NCBI RefSeq assembly: GCF_008369105.1 | Contig: NZ_VINQ01000011.1 | Location: forward strand, 1 to 64,000 | Source of the DNA: Aquicoccus porphyridii | GTDB lineage: Bacteria > Pseudomonadota > Alphaproteobacteria > Rhodobacterales > Rhodobacteraceae | Reading direction: 5' to 3' | Length of the DNA: 64,000 nucleotides | Part shown: positions 26,252-35,635 of the stretch, piece after piece | Layout of the letters: each line of letters starts with the position of its first letter | Numbering within the stretch: the stretch's first letter is position 1 | Notes under the pieces: generated by a model | Told to the model about the DNA's origin: nothing | The model's database searches: none | What the model saw: only the letters and a program-made list of their open reading frames with translations | Made by a program: the position numbers and the translations under genes

Positions 26252-26518
26252 ATGATCGTCTGCCATTGCATGAATATCACCGACAAGGACATCCGCTCTG
26301 CAATCGAGTGGATGCGGCGCTCCGATCCTGATACCATTGTCACACCCGGCAAAGTGTATCATGCACTTGGAAAGCGCGCGGATTGCGGCGGATGCCTGCC
26401 GCACTTCATGGCCACCATGGAGACCAGCGACAGCTTTCAGGTGCCAGCCACTCTGCGCAACATGAGACAGAGAAAGCCAAGGAGAACCGCTCATGAAAGG
26501 CGACAAGAAAGTTATTGA
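26252..26518 (+). CDS. bfd: Bacterioferritin-associated ferredoxin
   Basis: The protein is 88 aa and starts [20 protein letters not shown]. It has the [2Fe-2S] ligand set CxC at Cys4/Cys6 and CGGC at about 45-48 ([10 protein letters not shown]). Bfd reduces the ferric core of bacterioferritin to release iron. The C-terminal tail is longer and more basic than usual, because the frame runs 26 bp into bfr. That overlap indicates tight co-expression. Confidence 0.88.
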   Translation: MIVCHCMNITDKDIRSAIEWMRRSDPDTIVTPGKVYHALGKRADCGGCLPHFMATMETSDSFQVPATLRNMRQRKPRRTAHERRQESY

Positions 26519-26978
26519 ATACCTCAACGCCGCGCTTCGATCCGAGTTGACGGCCGTGAGCCAGTACTGGTTGCATTACCGCCTTCAGGAGGATTGGGGC
26601 TTTGGTCGGCTCGCCGCAAAATCGCGCGAGGAGAGCATCGAAGAGATGCACCATGCCGACAAGCTCATCGAGCGGATCATCTTTCTCGAAGGTCATCCCA
26701 ATCTGCAAAAGCTCGACTCGCTCAGGATCGGGGAAAACATCAAGGAAACCCTCGAGGCCGATCTCGCCGCCGAACACGAGGCCCGCACCCTTTACATCGA
26801 GGCCCGCAAGCATTGCGATCAGGTCGGGGATTATGTCTCGAAGAACCTGTTCGAGGAACTGATCGCGGACGAGGAAGGTCATATCGACTATCTCGAAACC
26901 CAGCTCGACCTGTTCGAAACCATCGGGCAGGAAAGATACGCCCTGTTGCAAGCCAAACCGGCCGACGAAGCCGAGTAA
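26493..26978 (+). CDS. bfr: Bacterioferritin
   Basis: This 161-aa protein has the diiron ferroxidase ligands Glu18, Glu51, His54, Glu94, Glu127 and His130, and Met52 ([12 protein letters not shown]) as the heme-binding residue. It stores iron as a 24-mer with heme at the dimer interface. The start ATG is inside the end of bfd and is preceded by AAGGAG. A strong terminator follows. Confidence 0.95.
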   Translation: MKGDKKVIEYLNAALRSELTAVSQYWLHYRLQEDWGFGRLAAKSREESIEEMHHADKLIERIIFLEGHPNLQKLDSLRIGENIKETLEADLAAEHEARTLYIEARKHCDQVGDYVSKNLFEELIADEEGHIDYLETQLDLFETIGQERYALLQAKPADEAE

Positions 26979-27022
26979 CAAGAGCCAGGCAACAAGACCG
27001 GGGCACACCCGCCTTGCACGAC

Positions 27023-27060
27023 CGGCCCGGGCCATCGCCGCCCGGGCCGTTGTCGTTTTG
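27023..27060 (+). terminator. Rho-independent terminator after bfr
   Basis: A perfect 10-bp stem pairs CGGCCCGGGC (27023-27032) with GCCCGGGCCG (27040-27049), followed by TTGTCGTTTTG. It closes the iron storage unit before the phosphonate genes. Confidence 0.8.
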
Positions 27061-27204
27061 CCCGTCACCGGTCCGGCGATTTTTCCGCAAAAGATCTGTC
27101 GGCAGGCCCCCTTGGGCGGGCGTTGTTACAGAAGTTTCGCATAACCGTCACGCCCCTTTGACAGTTTTGATGTCTTGGTCCCCGCAAATGAAACGGGGGT
27201 CTGC

Positions 27205-28029
27205 ATGCTTGCCTTTGACAGTCTGACAAAGCGTTTCGGCGCCAATGTCGCCGTGAAGAATGTCAGTTTCTCGATTGATCGGCCGATGATGGTCGGGATC
27301 ATCGGGGCGTCGGGCGCGGGCAAATCCACGCTGTTGCGCATCATCAACCGGCTCACCGACGCCACCAGCGGCAAACTGGAATTCGAAGGCCGCGACGTCC
27401 TGGGGCTCAAGGGCACGGCCAAGCGCGAATGGCAGTCGCAATGCGCCATGATCTTTCAGCAATTCAACCTCGTGCCGCGCATGGACGTGGTCTCGAACGT
27501 GCTGCATGGCACGCTCAACCGGCGCTCGACGCTGGCAACGATGTTCAATCTCTACCCGACGGCCGACATTCACACGGCCATCGCCATTCTTGACCGCCTG
27601 GGCATCGCCGAGCATGCCCCCAAACGGGCCGAGGCGCTCTCGGGCGGTCAGCAACAGCGCGTCGCCATTGCCCGCGCCCTGATGCAGGACCCCAGGATCA
27701 TCCTTGCCGACGAGCCCATCGCCTCGCTCGACCCGATGAACGCACAGATCGTGATGGACGCGCTGCGCCGCATCCACGAAGAGGACGGCCGCACCGTTAT
27801 CGCCAACCTGCACACGCTCGACACCGCGCGGCGCTATTGCGACCGGGTGATCGGGATGCGCATGGGCAAGGTCGTGTTCGACGGCACGCCCGAACAACTC
27901 ACCACCGGCGTGGCACGCGACATCTACGGCGCCGACGCGGATTTTTCCGAATCCGCGACCAGCACCAGCATCGACACCATCGAAACCTCCGCCGCCCGCG
28001 CCATTCACGCGGCCGAGGCCATCGCCTGA
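27205..28029 (+). CDS. phnC: Phosphonate ABC transporter ATP-binding protein
   Basis: The 274-aa ATPase has Walker [11 protein letters not shown]-loop [19 protein letters not shown], signature [15 protein letters not shown] and Walker B IILADEP. The FNLVPR-x-D-V-x-x-N-V-L-x-G stretch is specific to PhnC. The ATG at 27205 has GGGGG upstream and gives the standard length. It powers the PhnDE phosphonate importer encoded next. Confidence 0.93.
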   Translation: MLAFDSLTKRFGANVAVKNVSFSIDRPMMVGIIGASGAGKSTLLRIINRLTDATSGKLEFEGRDVLGLKGTAKREWQSQCAMIFQQFNLVPRMDVVSNVLHGTLNRRSTLATMFNLYPTADIHTAIAILDRLGIAEHAPKRAEALSGGQQQRVAIARALMQDPRIILADEPIASLDPMNAQIVMDALRRIHEEDGRTVIANLHTLDTARRYCDRVIGMRMGKVVFDGTPEQLTTGVARDIYGADADFSESATSTSIDTIETSAARAIHAAEAIA

Positions 28030-28083
28030 CTTTCAATCCCCGCCGCGGACCCGCGCCGGGACCAACCACCGGAGAGAGAGAAG

Positions 28084-28986
28084 ATGAAACACATGCTTGC
28101 GGCCATGCTGGCCACCACCACCCTCGTCACCCCCGCGCTTGCACAGGACAGCATCAGCGAATTCCGCATCGGCATTCTTGGCGGCGAAAACGCCCAGGAC
28201 CGGATGACCTCGAACGAATGCTACCGCGCCAAGGCCGAAGAGCTTCTGGGCGTTCCGGTCAAGCTCTTCACCCCCGCCGATTATGACGGCGTGATCCAGG
28301 GCCTCGTGGGCGGCAGCATCGACATGGCCTGGCTCGGCGCGTCGGGCTATGCCAAGGCCTATCTGACCGATCCCGACGCCATCGAGCCGATCATGGTCAA
28401 GACCAATCTCGACAAGTCCTTTGGCTATCATTCCATCGGTTTCGCGCGCAAGGACAGCGGCATCACCTCGCTTGATGACATGAAAGGCAAGGTCTTTGCC
28501 TTCGGCGATCCGAACTCGACCAGCGGTTACCTGATCCCCTCGATCGAGATCCCGCAGGCGACCGGCGCCAGCATGGAATCGGGCGACTATTTCGGCGAGG
28601 TGAAATTCGTCGGCGGTCACGAGCAGACCATCGTCGCGGTCGCCAATGGCGACGTGGACGCCGGTGTGACCTGGGCCGATGGCATGGGCGACTGGGAAGA
28701 CGGCTATAACTCCGGCGCGCTGCGCAAGGCATCGGATGCCGGTCTCGTGGACATGAACGAACTGGTCGAGATCTGGAAATCCAAGCCGATCCCCGAAGGC
28801 CCGATCGTTCTGCGCAAGGATCTGCCCGAGCGGGTCAAGCTCGACATCACCACGCTGACCGCATCGCTGCCCTACATGGATGCCGACTGTGCCTACAGCT
28901 TCATGGCCGGCGAGGCGCTGGGCTTCCAGCCGATCGACCATGACGACTACATCTCGATCATCGAAGCACGCAAATCCAAGATGTAA
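28084..28986 (+). CDS. phnD: Phosphonate ABC transporter substrate-binding protein
   Basis: This 300-aa protein has a signal peptide ending TPALA (residue 20) and the PhnD fold. It includes FRIGILGGENAQDRMTSNEC, DVDAGVTWADGMGDWEDGY and SFMAGEALGFQPIDHDDY. It binds phosphonates such as 2-aminoethylphosphonate in the periplasm. GAGAGAGAAG precedes the ATG, and the gene lies 54 bp after phnC. Confidence 0.93.
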   Translation: MKHMLAAMLATTTLVTPALAQDSISEFRIGILGGENAQDRMTSNECYRAKAEELLGVPVKLFTPADYDGVIQGLVGGSIDMAWLGASGYAKAYLTDPDAIEPIMVKTNLDKSFGYHSIGFARKDSGITSLDDMKGKVFAFGDPNSTSGYLIPSIEIPQATGASMESGDYFGEVKFVGGHEQTIVAVANGDVDAGVTWADGMGDWEDGYNSGALRKASDAGLVDMNELVEIWKSKPIPEGPIVLRKDLPERVKLDITTLTASLPYMDADCAYSFMAGEALGFQPIDHDDYISIIEARKSKM

Positions 28987-29070
28987 GACCGCGCTCCGCG
29001 CATTCGACCGGCCCCGCCAACAAGGGGCCGGTCATTCCATTTCCAAGTCCCCGCTCAAGGAGAAGCCGAC

Positions 29071-29946
29071 ATGGCGGAAACCACGATAGGCCAATCCGTG
29101 GGCGCAGAGCGCACCACCGAGATACAAGACGCCTATATGGCCATGACGCGCACCAAGCGCATGTATGGCGGCATCATGCTGGTGATCTTCATCGCGCTGA
29201 TGACGTCGGGCTTCATGCTCGCCGACAGCCGCAACGCGGGCGGGTTCTGGGACGGAATCCTCAATGTTTTCAATTTCCCCGGCGAGGTGGTGAAAGAGGC
29301 GAGCGAGAAAATCACGCTCCTGCCCGCGCTGATGGTCAAGTTCTTTCCCTCGCTGATCGAGACGATCAACATCGCCGCCGCCTCGACCCTGGTGGGCGGG
29401 CTGATCGCGATCGTGCTATCGCTTTTGTCCACCCGCGGGCTGGCGCGGTTTCCCCGGCTGATCGGCCTCTTCCGCCGGTTGATGGACATCATGCGCGCAA
29501 TCCCCGAGATCGTCGTCGCGCTGGTGCTGATCTTCGTCCTCGGTGGCGGGCCGGTGCCCGCGATGATCGCAATCGCGCTGCACACCACGGGCGCGCTGGG
29601 CAAACTCTTTTCCGAGATCAACGAAAACGCCAGCCTCAAGCCGCTTGAGGGGCTGGAATCGACTGGCGCCACATGGGCCCAGCGGATGCTTCTGGGTGTC
29701 GTGCCGCAGGTCGCCCCCAACTGGCTGAGCTACGCGCTCCTGCGCTTCGAGATCAACATCCGCGCCTCGGCCATCCTCGGCTTCGTCGGTTCGGGCGGGA
29801 TCGGTTATGACCTCAAGAACGCCTTCAGCTGGGGCCAGGGCCGCTATGACGAGGTGGCGGCCATCTTCATCCTGCTGTTCCTGACCATCGTCTTCTTCGA
29901 TCAGCTTTCCAGCCATTACCGCAACAAACTCGTCGGAAAGGTGTGA
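29071..29946 (+). CDS. phnE: Phosphonate ABC transporter permease (first PhnE)
   Basis: This 291-aa permease has about six membrane segments. The ABC permease EAA-type loop reads LEGLESTGATWAQRMLLGVV, and the FVGSGGIGYDL motif near the C-terminus is shared by PhnE proteins. It forms the channel with the second PhnE encoded 4 bp later. Two permease genes are common in alphaproteobacterial phn operons. Confidence 0.92.
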   Translation: MAETTIGQSVGAERTTEIQDAYMAMTRTKRMYGGIMLVIFIALMTSGFMLADSRNAGGFWDGILNVFNFPGEVVKEASEKITLLPALMVKFFPSLIETINIAAASTLVGGLIAIVLSLLSTRGLARFPRLIGLFRRLMDIMRAIPEIVVALVLIFVLGGGPVPAMIAIALHTTGALGKLFSEINENASLKPLEGLESTGATWAQRMLLGVVPQVAPNWLSYALLRFEINIRASAILGFVGSGGIGYDLKNAFSWGQGRYDEVAAIFILLFLTIVFFDQLSSHYRNKLVGKV

Positions 29947-29950
29947 GGTC

Positions 29951-31300
29951 ATGACCGCAACCGCAGACACGATGCCCGTCACCGACCTGAAACAAACCGC
30001 CACCGCGCTGATCGCCCGCAAACGCTTCATCGCCTTTGCCGCGCCGGCGGTCATCCTGGCCTATTTCATCTACCTCTTTTTCGCCTTCGACATTCCCGGG
30101 CTGGTCGAGCGCGCGCGGATGGACAATGCGCGCATCCTCGTGGCCGACAGCTATAGCTACAAGACCCATATCACCCACGACAACCGGAGTGGCGGGCTCA
30201 GCTTTGCCATCGAGGGCGAGAACAAGGGCACATATCCCGAGAGCATGATTCCCGATTTTGTCACGCGAAACGGCGACGATTCGGTCGACATCGCGCTCAA
30301 GGCCCGGGAAAGCGCGCAAATCGACGGCTCGACCCTGCGCTATATCCGCCCCGATTATGGCACCGTCACCGTGACGGTCGAGGGCCGCGATATCATCCTC
30401 GACACGCCCGACGGAGAGGTGCCCGACTGGATCAGCGCCAGCAATGCCCGCGTCAACATCACCGGCGCGGGCGGACGCGCCATCGTGACCCGCGCCCGCA
30501 CCGAGGTTTACCGCTATTCCTTCGGGTGGGAGCTGTTCTGGTTCACCCTCGACAGCCCGTTCTACGGCAAGGGCTTTGGCGAATTGGCAGGGCTGGCCCT
30601 GTCGGGCGACCGGGTGGTTGCCGACAAGAGCAACCTTGCCGCCATGGTGCATGATTTCTGGAACAACGCCATGTGGCGCCACAAGGATGTGATCTGGGCG
30701 ATCTTCGAAACCATTCTCATGGCCTTTCTCGGCACGATGGGGGCGGCACTGGTGGCCCTGCCGCTGGCCTTTCTCGCCGCGCGCAACTTTACCCGGCTGA
30801 TGAGCATCCGCTTTGCCGTGCGCCGGTTCTTTGACTTCGTGCGCGGGGTCGACGGGTTGATCTGGACCATCATCCTTTCCCGCGCCTTCGGCCCCGGGCC
30901 GATGACCGGCGCGCTGGCGATCCTGATCACCGACACCGGCAGCTTCGGCAAGATGTTCTCCGAGGCGCTGGAGAATGTCGATAACAAGCAGATCGAGGGC
31001 GTATCCTCCACCGGGGCCAAGCGGCTGCAACGCTATCGCTTTGGCGTGATCCCGCAGGTGACACCGGTCTTGCTCAGCCAGATCCTCTATTACCTCGAAT
31101 CCAACACCCGCAGCGCCACGGTAATCGGCGCGATCACCGGCGGCGGTATCGGGCTTCTGCTGACGCAGGCGATCATCACCCAGAAGGACTGGGAAGAGGT
31201 GAGCTATTACATCGTGCTGGTGATCCTCATGGTGATCGCGATGGACTGGTTCTCGGGCTGGCTGCGCGGGCGGCTGATCGGCCGGAACGAGGCGCATTGA
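29951..31300 (+). CDS. phnE: Phosphonate ABC transporter permease (second, long PhnE)
   Basis: This 449-aa protein has one N-terminal membrane helix, then a soluble beta-rich region of about 170 residues without membrane character. A PhnE permease domain follows, with IEGVSSTGAKRLQRYRFGVI and ITGGGIGLLLTQAI. The extra periplasmic-side region is typical of the long partner in PhnE pairs. Its stop overlaps the start of the acetyltransferase gene (TGATG). Confidence 0.9.
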   Translation: MTATADTMPVTDLKQTATALIARKRFIAFAAPAVILAYFIYLFFAFDIPGLVERARMDNARILVADSYSYKTHITHDNRSGGLSFAIEGENKGTYPESMIPDFVTRNGDDSVDIALKARESAQIDGSTLRYIRPDYGTVTVTVEGRDIILDTPDGEVPDWISASNARVNITGAGGRAIVTRARTEVYRYSFGWELFWFTLDSPFYGKGFGELAGLALSGDRVVADKSNLAAMVHDFWNNAMWRHKDVIWAIFETILMAFLGTMGAALVALPLAFLAARNFTRLMSIRFAVRRFFDFVRGVDGLIWTIILSRAFGPGPMTGALAILITDTGSFGKMFSEALENVDNKQIEGVSSTGAKRLQRYRFGVIPQVTPVLLSQILYYLESNTRSATVIGAITGGGIGLLLTQAIITQKDWEEVSYYIVLVILMVIAMDWFSGWLRGRLIGRNEAH

Positions 31301-31920
31301 TGGCCCGCCTTTCGGCCACGGCGCCCTTTCTCCACCCCGATTGCGAGATCACCGATACCCGCCTTGGCCGCTATGTCGAAATCGGGCGCGGCAGCCGCGT
31401 GGCCCATTCGGTGATCGGCGATTATTCCTATTGCGACCGCTATGCCGACATCGCCAATGCCGAGATCGGCAAGTTCGCCAATATCGCCAGCTTCGCCCGC
31501 ATCGGCCCGACCGATCACCCAATGGACCGGGCCAGCCTGCATCATTTTCACTATCGCTCGGCGGATTACTGGGACGACGCGCAGAACGACCCGGATTTCT
31601 TCGCCCATCGCCGCGCCCGCATCGCCCGGATCGGGCATGACACATGGATCGGCCACGGCGCCGTCATCCGCCCTGAAGTGACCGTCGGGCATGGCGCGGT
31701 CGTCGCGGCAAAGGCCGTCGTCACCCGTGACGTTGCCCCTTACGAGATCGTCGCGGGAATCCCGGCCAAACCGCTTCGGATGCGCTTTGCGCCCCAGATC
31801 GTCGAGCGGCTCATCGCGCTGGCGTGGTGGGACTGGGATCACCAGACCCTGCGCGCGCGGCTTGACGATTTCCGGTCACTTCCCATCGAGGCGTTTCTTG
31901 AGAAATACGAAACCGGCTAG
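31300..31920 (+). CDS. Left-handed beta-helix (hexapeptide) acetyltransferase of phosphonate operons
   Basis: The 206-aa protein shows hexapeptide-repeat signals such as RYVEIGRGSRVAHSVIGDYS and IGHDTWIGHGAVIRPEVTVG, the xenobiotic acetyltransferase HHFHYRSADYWDD segment, and the closing IPAKPLRMRF. The ATG at 31300 overlaps the phnE2 stop. Acetyltransferases of this type recur in alphaproteobacterial phn operons and may protect or modify aminophosphonates. The exact substrate is not shown by sequence. Confidence 0.85.
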   Translation: MARLSATAPFLHPDCEITDTRLGRYVEIGRGSRVAHSVIGDYSYCDRYADIANAEIGKFANIASFARIGPTDHPMDRASLHHFHYRSADYWDDAQNDPDFFAHRRARIARIGHDTWIGHGAVIRPEVTVGHGAVVAAKAVVTRDVAPYEIVAGIPAKPLRMRFAPQIVERLIALAWWDWDHQTLRARLDDFRSLPIEAFLEKYETG

Positions 31921-32124
31921 GGTTCGCCACCTGACGAAAAGCCCCGATTCTGCAGTTCCTGCGCATTCGGGCGCTCAAAAGACCCGCGGGTCAGCTTTGC
32001 GGACAAAGGGTGATTTCGCTGCCCTTGCGCCAATGTCGGGTTTGTCAAAAACAGTATCTTAATTTGTTCACTGCCGAAGCGTTCGTTCTGGTTGCATTTC
32101 TGTATTGCGAATAGACTGACCAGC

Positions 32125-32829
32125 ATGACCATCGAACCGAGACTGGATATCATCGGTGCGGCCTTGGCTGATCCTAGCCGATCACGCATCCTCTGCGAGT
32201 TGATGGATGGCCGCGCCTTCACCAACAAGGAGCTGGCCTGCGCGGCAAATGTCAGTCCGCAGACGGCGAGCGCGCATCTCAAGCAGCTAGAACAGGCAGG
32301 TCTGACCGCTTCGCTACGCAACGGACGGCACGTCTATCACCGGATTGCCAATGCAGAAGTCGCCGCAATTCTTGAAGGGCTGGCACAACTTTCGCCCACC
32401 GACCATTTGTCACGGCCCGGTCAGATCGGCACAGACACTCGACAGGCGCGCAGTTGCTACAACCATATAGCGGGGAGGCTCGGCGTTTTGATGACGGATC
32501 GTTTGATCGCGCTCAATGTGCTAATGGTTCGCGATGACACTATCTGCGCTGGCCCCCGATATCATGCCTTTCTCGATGAAATCGGTATCGAGGCTCCACT
32601 TGGGAGCTTGGGGAAGCCTCCGGCGAAGTTCTGTCTCGACTGGACTGAGCGGCGACATCACATATCCGGTCCGCTTGCTACCGCGATCATGCAAAAATTT
32701 CTGGAGGCGCACTGGCTTGAGCGTCGTACAGGCAGTCGTGCATTGAACATTACCGCTGAGGGGTTGGATGTGCTTGAGTGCCAGTTTGGCTTGACCCAAG
32801 TGGATATCGATCTCGTCGACCCGGTCTGA
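32125..32829 (+). CDS. ArsR-family winged-helix transcriptional regulator
   Basis: The 234-aa protein starts EPRLDIIGAALADPSRSRIL and has a recognition helix in ELACAANVSPQTASAHLKQL (about 35-54), followed by the beta wing NGRHVYHRI. The C-terminal 150 residues extend well past the minimal ArsR domain and contain a second helical region without a recognised motif. The ATG at 32125 is preferred; an in-frame ATG at 32092 is possible. The gene and its neighbour are less GC-rich than the phn genes, which suggests separate acquisition. The ligand is unknown. Confidence 0.8.
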   Translation: MTIEPRLDIIGAALADPSRSRILCELMDGRAFTNKELACAANVSPQTASAHLKQLEQAGLTASLRNGRHVYHRIANAEVAAILEGLAQLSPTDHLSRPGQIGTDTRQARSCYNHIAGRLGVLMTDRLIALNVLMVRDDTICAGPRYHAFLDEIGIEAPLGSLGKPPAKFCLDWTERRHHISGPLATAIMQKFLEAHWLERRTGSRALNITAEGLDVLECQFGLTQVDIDLVDPV

Positions 32830-32911
32830 GAGTTCGGTCGTCAACGAACTGTCTTTTCTCACAGGAACAATGATCCGGGTTATTCCGACTGCATATCAGC
32901 CGGAGACAACA

Positions 32912-33355
32912 ATGACATTACCCAAGCTTGATAATGATAGGTTCGTTCCCGAGGAGGGGCTGCGGATTATCGTCCAGGTGCCCGACACCCATGCACAAAG
33001 AATCGTGAACGCGGTTCTGACCGAAGACGCGCTGAAATATGGAGATTATGATTCTGTAACGTTTCAGACCACGCCGGGAACTCAGAAATTCAGGTCGCTG
33101 GGGAGCGGACGCAATTCTGGCACCGAAAAGGTGGTCGAAGTGCCCTGCGTGGAACTCTCATTTTTCTTGGGCGGTGATGATGCCAAAGCGGTGCGGGTTC
33201 TGAAAGCCATTTACACCTCCCATCCCTACGAAGAGCCGGTTGTGTTTGTAGTCCAGTGCATCCGGACACTTCATATTCGCGGAATGGACGAGGACAATCC
33301 CAACAGGTTCTGGAACAGCGATGCTGAAGACTGGGTGCCCGAAGAACACCGGTAG
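32912..33355 (+). CDS. Stand-alone Nif3/YqfO PII-like domain protein
   Basis: This 147-aa protein matches the PII/CutA-like domain that is inserted in Nif3/YqfO (DUF34) proteins. It has LRIIVQVPDTHAQRIVNAVL, KYGDYDSVTFQTTPGTQKFR, and the closing TSHPYEEPVVFVV. The catalytic Nif3 halves are missing, as in YqfO03-like small proteins. It lies 82 bp after the arsR gene in the same direction. The domain may bind metal or a nucleotide-like ligand; no function is established here. Confidence 0.7.
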   Translation: MTLPKLDNDRFVPEEGLRIIVQVPDTHAQRIVNAVLTEDALKYGDYDSVTFQTTPGTQKFRSLGSGRNSGTEKVVEVPCVELSFFLGGDDAKAVRVLKAIYTSHPYEEPVVFVVQCIRTLHIRGMDEDNPNRFWNSDAEDWVPEEHR

Positions 33356-33557
33356 CAGACACAAAAGCCGCCGTTCGTCCAAAGCGCAGCATTCGGTAGT
33401 GTAGGGCTCCAACCGGTCATCCCACAGTTCCGCTCAGAGAAAATGGGCTCCAGCCTGTCGTCCTGCCTTCATCGGGTATCTCATGTCAGGCGGCGAACAC
33501 GAGGGTGTGTCGTGCCGCACCTGATCGGGTTCCGAATGGAGGGCAGGCGCATGCCCC

Positions 33558-34751
33558 TCACTCGGCGGCAAGGCGGGACGGGGACAGAACCGACATGAAC
33601 CGCGCGGCGGCCTCACCGGCGATATAGGCCAGTTCGCCCCTCGCAAGCGTCGCCTCGATCACCCGGGTCTCGGCGTTCATCACCACGATATCGGCGCGCT
33701 TGCCCGGATCAAGCGTGCCACGATCGGCGAGTTTCATGATCCGCGCCGGGTTGGTCGAGATCATCGCCCAGGCCCGCGCAAGGGTCAGCGTCCCGCCTTG
33801 CGCCAACATCGACGCGGCGACCGGCAGCGCCGGGTAGTGGTAATCCGACACCAGCACATCGCACAATTCCCGCGAAATGAGGGTCGTGGCCGCGACATTT
33901 CCCACCTGCGATCCGCCCCGCACCACGTTCGGCGCGCCCATCACCACCGCATCGCCATAGGTCTTGGCCACCGACGCCGCGCTGGTCCGGGTGGGAAACT
34001 CACAGATCCGCGCCCCGATGGCGTGGAACAGGTCGCGGGTTTCGCCGTCGGGGTCGTCATGGCTCCCGTATTGCACGCCGATCTCGTCAAAGGCCGCGGC
34101 CAGCGCATTGAGATGACGCGGGACATCCCCGGCCCGGTCCTGCGCGGCCCTTATGCGGGCGATGAAATCCTCGATGCTCCCGCCTTCGCGCTCGGCCCAG
34201 TGGGCCAGGTTCTGCGGCGCCTCGCGCACCATCTGGATCGCCTCGGGGATGTGGTTGTTGAACACCACGTAATCGATCCCGAACCGGCGCACTGCCGCGA
34301 TCATCCGGTCGCGGGTCTCGGGCATGTGGGTTTCACAACGGATCTGCATCCGCATGTCGGTCATCGCGTTGGGCCTGTAGGCCTCCAATGCCGCGGCCAG
34401 CTTTTCGGCGAAATCGGGTCCGCGCAGCCCGCCTTCCCAACTCCAGCCCTGTGCCAGCCAAGCCGTGGTGATCCCATGCGCCGCAAGCTCGCGATCCACC
34501 GAATGCAGGGCCATGTCGATTGGAAACGGCGCCTTGGGGCGCGGCGCGATGTGCCGCTCGAACCCGTCGCCATGCATGTCGACGATCCCGGGAAGCAGCA
34601 GGTAACCCGACAGGTCCACATCCACCGCATTCCCGCCACGAACACCCGCAACGATCCGCCCCTCTGCAAGGGACAGATCACCGGCGCGCAACGCATCGTC
34701 GCGCAGGACCGTCGCACCCGTGAGGCGCAAAGGGGGAAGCCGTCGTATCAT
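33558..34751 (-). CDS. phnM: PhnM-family amidohydrolase, divergent paralogue (phnM1)
   Basis: This 397-aa protein is homologous to the PhnM at 41201. It has PGIVDMHGDGFERHIAPRPK, GSHDDPDGETR, EFPTRTSAASV, MGAPNVVRGGSQVGNVAA and DVLVSDYHYPAL. Compared with canonical PhnM it has HGDGFERH instead of HTDNLE-type, and VFNNHIPEAI replaces the LMDHTPGQRQF segment. It may hydrolyse a related nucleotide or phosphonate ester. The start ATG at 34751 lies 70 bp downstream of phnF in the same direction. Confidence 0.85.
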   Translation of the reverse strand: MIRRLPPLRLTGATVLRDDALRAGDLSLAEGRIVAGVRGGNAVDVDLSGYLLLPGIVDMHGDGFERHIAPRPKAPFPIDMALHSVDRELAAHGITTAWLAQGWSWEGGLRGPDFAEKLAAALEAYRPNAMTDMRMQIRCETHMPETRDRMIAAVRRFGIDYVVFNNHIPEAIQMVREAPQNLAHWAEREGGSIEDFIARIRAAQDRAGDVPRHLNALAAAFDEIGVQYGSHDDPDGETRDLFHAIGARICEFPTRTSAASVAKTYGDAVVMGAPNVVRGGSQVGNVAATTLISRELCDVLVSDYHYPALPVAASMLAQGGTLTLARAWAMISTNPARIMKLADRGTLDPGKRADIVVMNAETRVIEATLARGELAYIAGEAAARFMSVLSPSRLAAE

Positions 34752-34821
34752 CACCGAAACCTGCTCTGGCGTTTTGCATGGATATACAGGGGTTTCGTAT
34801 CGTTTCGATGACGCCACGTCA

Positions 34822-35532
34822 TCATTCCGGCGCCACGGTCAACGTCACGCGCTCGCCCGCGAACCATGTCGTGCCGCGCTCGATCGGCCGCCCCTCGGGG
34901 CAGACATTCACGCTCAGCGACTTGATCAGCGGATCGCCCTCGCGCAGCCGCAGGTGCAGCGCCTGAGTCGCGCTGGCCCGCTCGGCCATCAGCCGGGTTT
35001 CGGCCCGGGTAAAGTCGGCGATCCCGTTCATGCGCAGCGCCTCGGTGACAGAGCTTGTCTCGGTCAGAGCATCGGCCAGGTCCGGCACGCGGGCCTCGGG
35101 GAACACGCTTTCGAAATGGGCAATCGGCGTGCCCCCGGCCAGCGAAAGCCCCTCGTAAACGATCACGGACGTCCCCGGAGCCAGCCCAAGCGCCGCTGCC
35201 TCGTCACGATTGCAAAGCCGGGTCTCAACCCGCAGCACCCGCTTTTCCGGCAACCGCCCCGTTGCCGCGATATTGCGGTGAAACCGCACGCGGCGGCCAA
35301 TCGGATACTCGGCCGGGGGCGCTTCGACGAACACGCCCGCACCACGCCGCGACCGCGTGATGCCGCGCTCCGACAAATCCGCCAGCGCCCGGCGCACGGT
35401 GTGACGATTGACCCCGAACCGCGCGGCCAGCACCGCCTCGGTCGGCAGCTTGTCACCGGCGCGGTAATGCTCCGCCGCGATCTCGCCCTCAAGCGTCGCG
35501 GCGATGGAGGTCCAGACAGGTTTGCGTGCCAT
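34822..35532 (-). CDS. phnF: GntR/HutC-family phosphonate regulator PhnF
   Basis: The 236-aa protein has a GntR winged helix (AGDKLPTEAVLAARFGVNRH, RRALADLSERGITRSRRGAG) and a UTRA effector domain with HFESVFPEARVPDL. PhnF proteins repress C-P lyase genes and are released by a phosphonate or phosphate ester signal. It is divergent from phnG across a 103-bp gap with a palindromic segment. Confidence 0.92.
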   Translation of the reverse strand: MARKPVWTSIAATLEGEIAAEHYRAGDKLPTEAVLAARFGVNRHTVRRALADLSERGITRSRRGAGVFVEAPPAEYPIGRRVRFHRNIAATGRLPEKRVLRVETRLCNRDEAAALGLAPGTSVIVYEGLSLAGGTPIAHFESVFPEARVPDLADALTETSSVTEALRMNGIADFTRAETRLMAERASATQALHLRLREGDPLIKSLSVNVCPEGRPIERGTTWFAGERVTLTVAPE

Positions 35533-35588
35533 ATGTCACCAAAAATTCACGAAATGCGGGTTGCCAGACCACCATCAGTGGTCCTATG

Positions 35589-35620
35589 ATTTGTCTAGTT
35601 GTATAGTATTATGGACAAAT
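35589..35620. promoter_or_regulatory. Candidate PhnF operator/promoter between phnF and phnG
   Basis: Arms ATTTGTC (35589-35595) and GACAAAT (35614-35620) are perfect reverse complements around an A/T-rich core, GTTGTATAGTATTATG, that also offers -10-like TATAGT and TAGTAT. This is the only A/T-rich palindromic segment between the divergent genes. Binding by PhnF is inferred. Confidence 0.5.
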
Positions 35621-35635
35621 CGGCAAGGTGTCTAG

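Noticed and set aside
27120-27204. Possible Pho box upstream of phnC
   Set aside because: Segments such as ACCGTCAC and TTGACAG resemble PhoB half sites, but the required 7-mer direct repeats with 4-bp spacing are not present.
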